From: Clostridiaceae bacterium
GTDB taxonomy: Bacteria; Bacillota; Clostridia; Oscillospirales; Acutalibacteraceae
DNA: 7,592 nt
Reading direction: 5' to 3'
NCBI GenBank assembly: GCA_904502215.1
Contig: CAJGDQ010000046.1
Coordinates: forward strand, 1 to 7,592
The translations under genes and the position numbers were made by a program. The notes under the pieces were generated by a model, which worked only from the letters and a program-made list of their open reading frames with translations, did not search any database and had not been told where the DNA came from. Shown here one piece after another: positions 1 through 4,555 of the stretch. Position 1 is the stretch's first letter; each line of letters starts with the position of its first letter.

Positions 1-483
1 CGAAAGGACAGCCGCCAAGCAGTCCCCCAAAGCGCCGCCTCTGGCATTTCCGATATGCATAGGTCCTGTTGGGTTAGCCGAAACAAATTCAACAAGGATT
101 TTCTCACCCTTGCCAAAATCGCTTTTACCGTAATCCTCGCCCTTTTCCTCGATATCGGCAACAATGTCAGCATAATAACTATCATCAAGGAAGAAATTGA
201 TAAAACCGGGGCCTGCGATTTCAAAGGATTTAATATAGCTACCCTCAAAATCGAAATTTTGGGATAATATCTCTGCTATTTGACGAGGAGCCTTTCTAAA
301 AAGTTTAGACCAAACCATAGCGGCGTTAATCGCATAATCGCCATGCTCTCTATTAGCAGGCACTTCAACATTAAAAGCCGAAAGCTCTGCATTATCCAGC
401 AAGCCTTTATCCATAGCTGATATTGCAGCCTTAACCACAACATTCTTAATTTGTTCCTTTGCTTTAGTTACTAAAATTGACAT
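1..483 (-). CDS. argS: Arginyl-tRNA synthetase, N-terminal 161 residues (gene continues beyond the left edge)
   Basis: Class I aminoacyl-tRNA synthetase that charges tRNA-Arg in the cytoplasm. Reading back from an ATG at 483-481 gives 161 uninterrupted residues. Residues 1 to about 115 look like the N-terminal tRNA-binding (Add-1) domain, with the family pattern REHGDYAIN at 45-53 and PGFINFFL at 92-99. The catalytic domain then begins with VEFVSANPTGPMHIGNARG; its HIGN at residues 143-146 (bases 46-57) is the class I HIGH signature, and the preceding SANPTGP is typical of ArgS. The KMSK loop and anticodon-binding domain lie outside the window. The start is supported by AGAGG at 493-497, nine bases upstream. 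The gene overlaps the end of the DUF1934 gene by 20 bases, so it is probably the third gene of the murI operon and translationally coupled. Bacillus subtilis has the same ywiB-argS pairing, as I recall it. Confidence 0.96.
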   Translation of the reverse strand, partial: MSILVTKAKEQIKNVVVKAAISAMDKGLLDNAELSAFNVEVPANREHGDYAINAAMVWSKLFRKAPRQIAEILSQNFDFEGSYIKSFEIAGPGFINFFLDDSYYADIVADIEEKGEDYGKSDFGKGEKILVEFVSANPTGPMHIGNARGGALGDCLAAVLS

Positions 484-913
484 CGTTTTTAACCTCTTTG
501 ATAGTAATATTTACACTGTTTCGGCTAATAAGCCTCAAATCAGAATCAATTGTATATTTTAAATCGATATTTCCGCCCTTTTCGTTAAGCTTAAAATCGA
601 TTTCCTCGCCTAAAATGCCTATAGTAAGTTCACCTATTGGGGTTGAATAGAAAGCTTGGTTTCTAACACCCTTTTCGATAAGCATTCGGCTGTTAATAGT
701 TCCTGAGCGCTTGAGTAAAACTTTATTTTCGCCCTTAATATGAATTTGGGTTTTAACCTCTTCACCCTTATCAAGCATTCCGCTTTCATCATAGGATATA
801 AAATAATTTCCATCCTTGAAACCAAACCTGCCGTCAGTTATAAATTCAACAGTATCAGTTTGGTCGTCAATGCCTTGGATACCCTTGATGCTAATTAAAA
901 CATCCTTAATCAT
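464..913 (-). CDS. DUF1934 family protein (YwiB-like), calycin-type beta barrel
   Basis: A 149-residue soluble protein without signal peptide or membrane segment. I recognise it as DUF1934/YwiB from its size, its position directly upstream of argS, and family-like stretches: YDESG at 41-45, an arginine-containing loop RMLIEKGVRNQAFYSTPIGEL ending at residue 96, and GGNIDLKYTID at 113-123 near the end. Alternating hydrophobic and polar residues fit an all-beta fold. The family is thought to form a lipocalin-like barrel; its biochemical role is not established and I do not assign one. The start codon overlaps the murI stop as ATGA (bases 910-913). A weak AGGTGG lies 13 bases upstream at 927-932, which is long spacing, so translation probably depends on ribosomes finishing murI. 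The stop lies 20 bases inside argS. Confidence 0.85.
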   Translation of the reverse strand: MIKDVLISIKGIQGIDDQTDTVEFITDGRFGFKDGNYFISYDESGMLDKGEEVKTQIHIKGENKVLLKRSGTINSRMLIEKGVRNQAFYSTPIGELTIGILGEEIDFKLNEKGGNIDLKYTIDSDLRLISRNSVNITIKEVKNDVNFSN

Positions 914-1725
914 AAACTGTTCAAATCCACCTGTTCAACCTTTTGTTCATCAAAATCATTACCTAAAAGAATTGACGCTGTATTTGTAAAGTTATCAGGC
1001 TTATCACTAACATAAAAAGTGCATTCGCCCTTATTTCCCTCACTTAACATATCATTCTCTTTAAGATAATTTGCAACGCTTAAAGCCACCGAGGTTCCCA
1101 TATTAATAAGCCTAACCTTATGGTTTAAAACTTTATCAATAGCTTCTGATAAAATCGGATAATGGGTGCAACCCAATATTAAAGTATCAACATTTGACTC
1201 TAGCATTGGTTTCAGATATCTTCCGGCAGTCCCTAAAACAACTGCATCATCCTCAGCGAACCAACCTTCTTCCACCAAAGGCACAAACATCGAACAACTG
1301 CAAGCTGTAACCTCCGCTTCGGGTAAAAGCTCTAAAATAAGCTTTTTATGCATTCCGCTGTTAACGGTTGCGGCCGTTCCGATAACGCCAATCTTTTTAT
1401 TCTTTGTTTCATTAACTGCCGAAACAGCCGAATGAGAAACAACCTCAAAATAAGGAACAGGAAGCTTTGCGCCGATATCGGAAGCAACAGAAGAAACTGT
1501 TCCGCAAGCGGCAATTATAAGCTTAACATTTTTAGATAATAGAAACTTTTCATCCTCAACAGCATATTTACGGATTGTTTCGCGGCTTTTAGTGCCGTAA
1601 GGAACACGGCCGGTATCGCCAAAATAAACAATATCCTCATCCGGCAATAATGAACGAAGCTCTTTAACAACCGTTAAACCGCCGAGTCCTGAATCAAAAA
1701 CGCCTATCGCTCTATTATCCGCCAC
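910..1725 (-). CDS. murI: Glutamate racemase with a divergent first-cysteine motif
   Basis: Cytoplasmic enzyme interconverting L- and D-glutamate to supply D-Glu for peptidoglycan. The 271 residues match the family length. Visible motifs are FDSGLGGLTV at 10-19 (Asp11, Ser12 of the active site), PYG at 42-44, the first catalytic cysteine Cys74 in AACGTVSS, GTAATVNSG at 116-124, and the second catalytic cysteine Cys186 in LGCTHYPIL. Cys74 is followed by Gly75, where well-studied racemases have Asn (CNTxSA). The segment at 91-99 (PYFEVVSHS) also lacks the usual GVVxPG turn. Both cysteines are retained, so racemase activity is still likely. The start is GTG, with AAAGGAG eight bases upstream and no in-frame ATG nearby. 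It is the first gene of the murI-DUF1934-argS operon, driven by the promoter at 1758-1786, and its stop overlaps the next start. Confidence 0.9.
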   Translation of the reverse strand: MADNRAIGVFDSGLGGLTVVKELRSLLPDEDIVYFGDTGRVPYGTKSRETIRKYAVEDEKFLLSKNVKLIIAACGTVSSVASDIGAKLPVPYFEVVSHSAVSAVNETKNKKIGVIGTAATVNSGMHKKLILELLPEAEVTACSCSMFVPLVEEGWFAEDDAVVLGTAGRYLKPMLESNVDTLILGCTHYPILSEAIDKVLNHKVRLINMGTSVALSVANYLKENDMLSEGNKGECTFYVSDKPDNFTNTASILLGNDFDEQKVEQVDLNSL

Positions 1726-1733
1726 GCTAACAT

Positions 1734-1740
1734 CTCCTTT
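1734..1740 (-). promoter_or_regulatory. Ribosome binding site fixing the GTG start of murI
   Basis: On the minus strand AAAGGAG is followed by eight bases and then GTG at 1725-1723. The nearby ATG at 1733-1731 is out of frame with the racemase and overlaps the Shine-Dalgarno sequence, so GTG is the credible start. Confidence 0.85.
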
Positions 1741-1757
1741 AAATAATTATTCAATTT

Positions 1758-1786
1758 ATAATACCATATTTATATTATTTTATCAA
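1758..1786 (-). promoter_or_regulatory. Sigma-A-type promoter of the murI-DUF1934-argS operon
   Basis: The -35 box TTGATA (bases 1786-1781), a 17-base spacer and the -10 box TATTAT (1763-1758) each match consensus at 5 of 6 positions. A TG one base before the -10 makes it an extended -10 promoter. Transcription would begin near 1751, giving a leader of about 26 bases that contains only the murI ribosome binding site. The promoter lies just past the xerD terminator, so the operon is independent of spoIIM-xerD. Confidence 0.8.
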
Positions 1787-1797
1787 TACTAAAATGC

Positions 1798-1825
1798 AAA
1801 AAAACCGCTCAAAATGAGCGGTTTT
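1798..1825 (-). terminator. Rho-independent terminator after xerD
   Basis: A perfect 10-bp inverted repeat (AAAACCGCTC and GAGCGGTTTT) with a 5-base loop is followed on the minus strand by a run of seven T (1804-1798). It begins five bases after the xerD stop codon. On the plus strand the hairpin lacks a comparable T run, so it acts in the minus direction. Confidence 0.92.
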
Positions 1826-1829
1826 AGTT

Positions 1830-2717
1830 CTATTTTGCAAGTGGATGGAATTTTGAATATGCTGCAGTATATTTACTCTTCATAAGCTGAGCATAAATTT
1901 GAGTTGAAGAAATATCAGAATGACCTAGCATTTCTTTAATATCTGAAAGCTTTGCGCCGTTTTCAAGCAAATGCGCTGCAAAGGAATGGCGCAATGTGTG
2001 AGGAGTTATATCCTTTTTAATACCTGCCATTTCAGCATAATGCTTGATGATTTTCCAAAAGCCTTGGCGAGACATATGCTGACCGGTCATATTGGTAAAG
2101 AGCCTGTCCTCCCCTTCATCAAGAACGATAGCAGGACGAACATTAACAAGATAATCGGCAACCGATTTAACGGCAGCAGGATAAAGAGGGATAATTCTCT
2201 CCTTTTTATCGCTTTTGAGATGGATAATTCCGATTCCGAGGTTGATATCATTAACCTTTAAATCAATAAGCTCAGATACCTTAATACCTGTTGCATATAA
2301 AAGCTCAAGCATCGCTTTATCACGAATGCTCTTATAGTCGGCGCTATTTGGCTGAGCCAATAATAGAACTATCTCATTTGCATCTAAAACACCGGGCAAC
2401 TTCTTTTGAGCCTTTTTAACTTTAATTCCATCAACAGGGTTACTCTTTGAAATACCCTTACTGTTTAAGAAACGATAGAAGCAACGAACCGAGGCAATAA
2501 TGCGAGTTTTAGTAGCCTCTGATTTTCCTAATACCGAAAGATACTCAAGATAGGTTTTGAACTCACTATTCGTAAACTGTGCCATATCTAAAATATTCTT
2601 AGAAGCGCAGTATGTAACCAACTGATTTATATCACGAATATAAGATTCAACTGTATTACCGGATGACTTTTTCTCATCCAAAAGATAAACCTTGAAAATA
2701 TCAATATAATCTTTCAT
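1830..2717 (-). CDS. xerD: Tyrosine recombinase of the XerD type with altered catalytic positions
   Basis: Resolves chromosome dimers at dif sites with a partner Xer protein. The 295 residues match XerC/XerD length. The N-terminal SAM-like DNA-binding domain is residues 1 to about 95, and the catalytic domain runs from about 105. Recognisable motifs are LLYATGIKVSEL (139-150), KKERIIPL (171-178), HTLRH (His240, Arg243), LGHSDISSTQIYA with His266, and the nucleophile Tyr275. Two active-site positions differ from E. coli XerD: the first catalytic Arg (Arg in TGLRVSEL) is Lys146, and the catalytic Lys of GKGNKER aligns with Ser169, with a Lys one residue earlier. The C-terminal Xer interaction tail is present, so this is not a truncated copy. 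AAGGAGG lies six bases before the ATG. Seventeen bases separate it from spoIIM, so the two are co-transcribed. The XerD rather than XerC name rests on the spoIIM neighbourhood. Confidence 0.88.
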   Translation of the reverse strand: MKDYIDIFKVYLLDEKKSSGNTVESYIRDINQLVTYCASKNILDMAQFTNSEFKTYLEYLSVLGKSEATKTRIIASVRCFYRFLNSKGISKSNPVDGIKVKKAQKKLPGVLDANEIVLLLAQPNSADYKSIRDKAMLELLYATGIKVSELIDLKVNDINLGIGIIHLKSDKKERIIPLYPAAVKSVADYLVNVRPAIVLDEGEDRLFTNMTGQHMSRQGFWKIIKHYAEMAGIKKDITPHTLRHSFAAHLLENGAKLSDIKEMLGHSDISSTQIYAQLMKSKYTAAYSKFHPLAK

Positions 2718-2734
2718 ACCGCACCTCCTTAAAA

Positions 2735-3367
2735 TTAAATATTAAAACTCTTTAAAAAATTAACCGATAAAATTGCATCAAGTAATGCAGATGCAAAACA
2801 TATCGCCGAAATACTGAGATATTTAACACAGTAATTTTTAAAATCAAAGGATAAATTTTTTGGGCTCGTTGATGGAAAGGTTAATCTTGCAAGCAATAAA
2901 GAAAACCAAATTGATTCTTTTGAAGCTAAAATAATGGCAATAACCGAGATAACCGCCGATGGTAAAATCAAAACTGCATAAAAAGCAATACCGTTTAGTG
3001 AATTACCGATATATAAATTTGCCGCAATTGTTCCAAGTAACAAACCTTTTGCAGAACAAATAAAAGGAACCAAAATTATCCCAAGCATTGATGAGCCTGA
3101 TATAAAGCATACTGCTATAAAAAGCATTGAACTAAAAAACGAACGAAACAAAACTGAAATAAAAGAATACCCTGTTCGATTGCTTATGTAATCAGCTATA
3201 TATCTTTTTGAAAAATCAAAAAGACCGGTTTCCTTTGAGCAAAAATAAATTCCAAAACAAAATCCGCCAATAAAAAACAAGGTTAAAATCATTAAAAGAT
3301 TGTTCTTTTTGAAGAATTCAAACATCTCACCAAAGTGCCAAAGCTTTAGCACTCTTCCTTTTTTCAT
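2735..3367 (-). CDS. spoIIM: Stage II sporulation protein M (SpoIIM/DUF95 family membrane protein)
   Basis: In Bacillus SpoIIM is the multi-pass membrane part of the SpoIID-SpoIIM-SpoIIP complex, which drives membrane movement during forespore engulfment. The 210-residue protein is close to the usual length. A basic N-terminus precedes about five hydrophobic segments, near residues 24-43, 77-92, 95-119, 124-149 and 180-204. The central pattern with Gly96, Pro101, AKGLLLG (106-112) and LPS (135-137) resembles the family signature; overall identity looks low and my call leans on topology plus context. In B. subtilis, as I recall, spoIIM also sits close to xerD, with fur between. The ATG is preceded by GGAG at 3375-3378. 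A candidate sigma-E promoter (3389-3417) lies immediately upstream, consistent with mother-cell expression. A less likely alternative is another DUF95 membrane protein unrelated to sporulation. Confidence 0.85.
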   Translation of the reverse strand: MKKGRVLKLWHFGEMFEFFKKNNLLMILTLFFIGGFCFGIYFCSKETGLFDFSKRYIADYISNRTGYSFISVLFRSFFSSMLFIAVCFISGSSMLGIILVPFICSAKGLLLGTIAANLYIGNSLNGIAFYAVLILPSAVISVIAIILASKESIWFSLLLARLTFPSTSPKNLSFDFKNYCVKYLSISAICFASALLDAILSVNFLKSFNI

Positions 3368-3388
3368 ATTACCACTCCATTCTAAGAA

Positions 3389-3417
3389 ATAATATGAAAT
3401 AAAAGGACAAGATATTC
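3389..3417 (-). promoter_or_regulatory. Candidate sigma-E (mother-cell) promoter of spoIIM
   Basis: The minus strand reads GAATATC (3417-3411), 14 bases, then CATATTAT (3396-3389). The Bacillus sigma-E consensus is roughly KMATATT, 14-15 bases, CATACANT. The match is 6 of 7 at -35 and 6 to 7 of 8 at -10, with ideal spacing. Transcription would start near 3382, seven bases past the -10, leaving a short leader that includes the GGAG at 3375-3378. The DNA is AT-rich, so part of the match could be chance; its position before a sporulation gene is the main support. Confidence 0.5.
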
Positions 3418-3430
3418 TATATTTTGGAAT

Positions 3431-3473
3431 TCAATATTTAGTTAAAGCTCTTAAACTAAACACAAAATATTGA
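3431..3473. repeat. Nested inverted repeat in the spoIIM upstream region
   Basis: The outer arms TCAATATT (3431-3438) and AATATTGA (3466-3473) pair perfectly. The inner arms TTTAGTTAAAG (3437-3447) and CTTAAACTAAA (3450-3460) pair at 10 of 11 positions around a two-base centre. No T run follows on either strand, so it does not look like a terminator. It could be a protein-binding operator or an RNA hairpin in a long spoIIM leader. Confidence 0.5.
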
Positions 3474-3572
3474 TTTTATTCAATTTTATGTAAACCAATA
3501 AAATAGGGCGAAAAAAATCAGCCGCCTTATGAAAAAGCAAGCCAAAATTTAGAAAAGCGCCAAATAAAAACC

Positions 3573-3585
3573 AACTATAATAGTT
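3573..3585. repeat. 13-base palindrome over a promoter start region
   Basis: AACTAT and ATAGTT are exact inverted halves around one A. The element overlaps the -10 and predicted start of the minus-strand promoter at 3583-3611, a position where a repressor would block transcription. No known operator consensus was recognised. Confidence 0.4.
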
Positions 3586-3611
3586 ATACAACATTTAAGC
3601 AGTTATGTCAA
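3583..3611 (-). promoter_or_regulatory. Second, housekeeping-type promoter upstream of spoIIM-xerD
   Basis: The minus strand carries a perfect -35 TTGACA (3611-3606), a 17-base spacer and TATAAC (3588-3583), matching -10 at 5 of 6. It would start near 3576 and produce a leader of about 209 bases before spoIIM, containing the nested inverted repeat. It may give vegetative expression of xerD, which sporulation-only control would not provide. The alternative is a small untranslated RNA, but I see no terminator before spoIIM. Confidence 0.6.
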
Positions 3612-3681
3612 CCATAATTTTTAAATTTAAAAATGTTATGTTAACTTATTATGTTAACCACGCTATATCTATTGTATCAAC
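3603..3681 (+). repeat. Cluster of four direct repeats, consensus TTRTRTYAAC
   Basis: The copies are TTATGTCAAC (3603-3612), TTATGTTAAC (3636-3645), TTATGTTAAC (3649-3658) and TTGTATCAAC (3672-3681), all in one orientation. Start-to-start distances are 33, 13 and 23 bases. The first copy contains the -35 of the minus-strand promoter. A weaker nine-base relative, TTATACAAC, lies at 3584-3592 over its -10. The arrangement suggests binding sites for a regulator of the divergent genes. It does not match operators I know well. Confidence 0.5.
3617..3634. repeat. 18-base A/T-only perfect palindrome
   Basis: The sequence is its own reverse complement across all 18 bases with no central loop, and the symmetry stops at both ends. 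It lies between the first and second direct repeats. Because it contains only A and T in AT-rich DNA, chance is a serious alternative. Confidence 0.35.
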
Positions 3682-3719
3682 CATTTTCAAAGCCCAACCT
3701 GTTGTGAAAATTGGCTCTT

Positions 3720-3735
3720 TTATTTTTAAAAATAA
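3720..3735. repeat. 16-base A/T-only palindrome just upstream of the SDR promoter
   Basis: TTATTTTTAAAAATAA is a perfect palindrome that covers the expected -35 area and part of the spacer of the plus-strand promoter. It could be an operator, or bendable A-tract DNA that compensates for a weak -35. Its composition makes chance possible. Confidence 0.35.
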
Positions 3736-3737
3736 TA

Positions 3738-3746
3738 TGTTATACT
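3738..3746 (+). promoter_or_regulatory. Extended -10 promoter of the SDR gene
   Basis: TG (3738-3739), one base, then TATACT (3741-3746) forms an extended -10 with 5 of 6 matches. No good -35 lies 16-18 bases upstream, which is usual for extended -10 promoters. Transcription would begin near 3753, about 30 bases before the chosen start codon. Confidence 0.6.
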
Positions 3747-3771
3747 AAAACAAATGATTTTAAAAAACTAT

Positions 3772-3776
3772 AGGAG
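3772..3776 (+). promoter_or_regulatory. Ribosome binding site deciding the SDR start at 3784
   Basis: AGGAG lies seven bases before the ATG at 3784. An in-frame ATG at 3754 would add ten residues, but it has no Shine-Dalgarno sequence and falls at the predicted transcription start. Confidence 0.85.
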
Positions 3777-3783
3777 AAAATTT

Positions 3784-4518
3784 ATGAAAAAAACCGTTAT
3801 CATAACAGGCTCTTCAAAAGGGATTGGAGCCGCAACCGCTATTCTATTCGCCCAAAAAGGTTATAATGTTGTTATCAACTTCAATGATTCCTATGAGGCC
3901 GCTTCCCTACTCTGCAATTCTTTAGTTGCAAACGGATATTCAGCTATGATGCATAAGGCAAATGTTGCAAATAAATTAGAGGTAGACCTTATGGTTAAAG
4001 AAACTCTATATAAGTTTGGCAGCCTTGATATTCTTGTTAATAATGCAGGAGTTGCTTTTCAAGGCCTCATAACCGATACCGATGAAGCTGATTTTGATAA
4101 AATTATAGATATCAACTTAAAAGGTGTTTTCAACTGTTGCAAGTCGGTTATTCCCTCAATGGTTAGCCGCCAAAGTGGTAAAATTATTAATATATCTTCT
4201 ATGTGGGGTCAGGTCGGTGCTTCTTGTGAGGTTGCTTATTCGGCCGCTAAAGCAGGTGTTATAGGGCTGACAAAGGCTCTTGCAAAAGAATTGGCACCTA
4301 GCGGAATAACAGTCAACTGCATAGCCCCCGGTCTTATAGAAACTAGTATGAACTCAAACCTCACCATTGAAGAGCTTTCCGATTTTGTTGAGGACATTCC
4401 TTTGGGTCGTATGGGCAGTGCTGATGAAATTGCAGCCGCCATCGAATTTTTAGCATCCGATAAAGCGGATTACATAACGGGTCAAGTTCTTGGTATTAAC
4501 GGCGGATATGTTATTTAA
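3784..4518 (+). CDS. FabG-like short-chain dehydrogenase/reductase; possible EF-P 5-aminopentanone reductase
   Basis: Cytoplasmic NAD(P)H-dependent oxidoreductase of the classical SDR family, 244 residues, complete. The Rossmann motif TGSSKGIG is at residues 8-15, NNAG at 86-89, and the catalytic tetrad is Asn111, Ser139, Tyr152, Lys156 (YSAAK at 152-156). PG at 182-183 and the C-terminal GQVLGINGG also fit FabG. FabG reduces 3-oxoacyl-ACP in fatty-acid synthesis, but no fab or acp gene is nearby. Stand-alone Firmicute relatives such as B. subtilis YmfI instead reduce the 5-aminopentanone modification on elongation factor P. The segment SSMWGQVGASCEVAYSAAKA resembles clostridial proteins that I recall carrying that name, but I cannot verify it, so no gene symbol is given. 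The gene is monocistronic, with its own promoter and terminator. The SDR assignment is firm; the substrate is not. Confidence 0.9.
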   Translation: MKKTVIITGSSKGIGAATAILFAQKGYNVVINFNDSYEAASLLCNSLVANGYSAMMHKANVANKLEVDLMVKETLYKFGSLDILVNNAGVAFQGLITDTDEADFDKIIDINLKGVFNCCKSVIPSMVSRQSGKIINISSMWGQVGASCEVAYSAAKAGVIGLTKALAKELAPSGITVNCIAPGLIETSMNSNLTIEELSDFVEDIPLGRMGSADEIAAAIEFLASDKADYITGQVLGINGGYVI

Positions 4519-4555
4519 AAAAATAAGAGGCGTCCCAGACGCCTCTTATTTTTTT
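4517..4555. terminator. Bidirectional terminator between convergent genes
   Basis: An 18-bp perfect stem (4517-4534 with 4538-4555) surrounds a three-base loop. The core is TAAGAGGCGTC / GACGCCTCTTA, flanked by seven A on one side and seven T on the other, so either strand gives a hairpin followed by U. It starts in the SDR stop codon, and the ATPase stop codon (4556-4554) reads into its T tract. Confidence 0.93.

Larger units (their letters stand above)
3368..3783. other. Divergent intergenic region between spoIIM and the SDR gene
   Basis: The region contains no credible coding sequence on either strand. From left to right it holds the spoIIM ribosome binding site and candidate sigma-E promoter, a nested inverted repeat, and about 100 bases with no clear signal (3475-3572). 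A minus-strand promoter with an overlapping small palindrome follows. Next come a cluster of TTRTRTYAAC repeats, an A/T-only palindrome inside that cluster and a second just before the SDR promoter, and finally the promoter and leader of the plus-strand gene. Its length is unusual for this otherwise compact window. Confidence 0.7.

Noticed and set aside
55..267. Open frame of 70 codons on the plus strand
   Set aside because: It lies wholly antisense to argS, whose HIGN region is unmistakable, and has no ribosome binding site.
1166..1539. Overlapping plus- and minus-strand frames inside murI
   Set aside because: They are shadows of the racemase frame, with low-complexity Ser/Ala-rich or Cys/Asn-rich translations and no start signals.
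3507..3526. Small GGCG/CGCC hairpin near a T-rich stretch on the minus strand as a terminator
   Set aside because: The stem is only four base pairs, and the T run lies in the loop rather than after the stem.
3475..3572. Possible small peptide or RNA gene in the quiet part of the intergenic region
   Set aside because: Only frames of a few codons occur, with no ribosome binding site, and no tRNA-like or riboswitch-like fold is apparent by eye.
3603..3613. Possible Spo0A box (contains TGTCAA)
   Set aside because: The 0A-box core is TGTCGAA; this copy lacks the G and the sister repeats read TGTTAA, so the repeat family is a different motif.
3636..3659. Possible Rex redox-repressor site built from two GTTAAC half sites
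   Set aside because: Clostridial Rex sites are TTGTTAA, four bases, TTAACAA. Here the half sites are direct copies 13 bases apart and do not form that spacing.
3754..3783. Ten-residue N-terminal extension of the SDR (ATG at 3754)
   Set aside because: It has no Shine-Dalgarno sequence and sits at the predicted transcription start; the ATG at 3784 has AGGAG at good spacing and begins MKKTVIITG, as the family does.
4236..4442. 68-codon minus-strand frame inside the SDR gene
   Set aside because: It is antisense to the conserved YSAAK and PG motifs, whose coding strand is certain.
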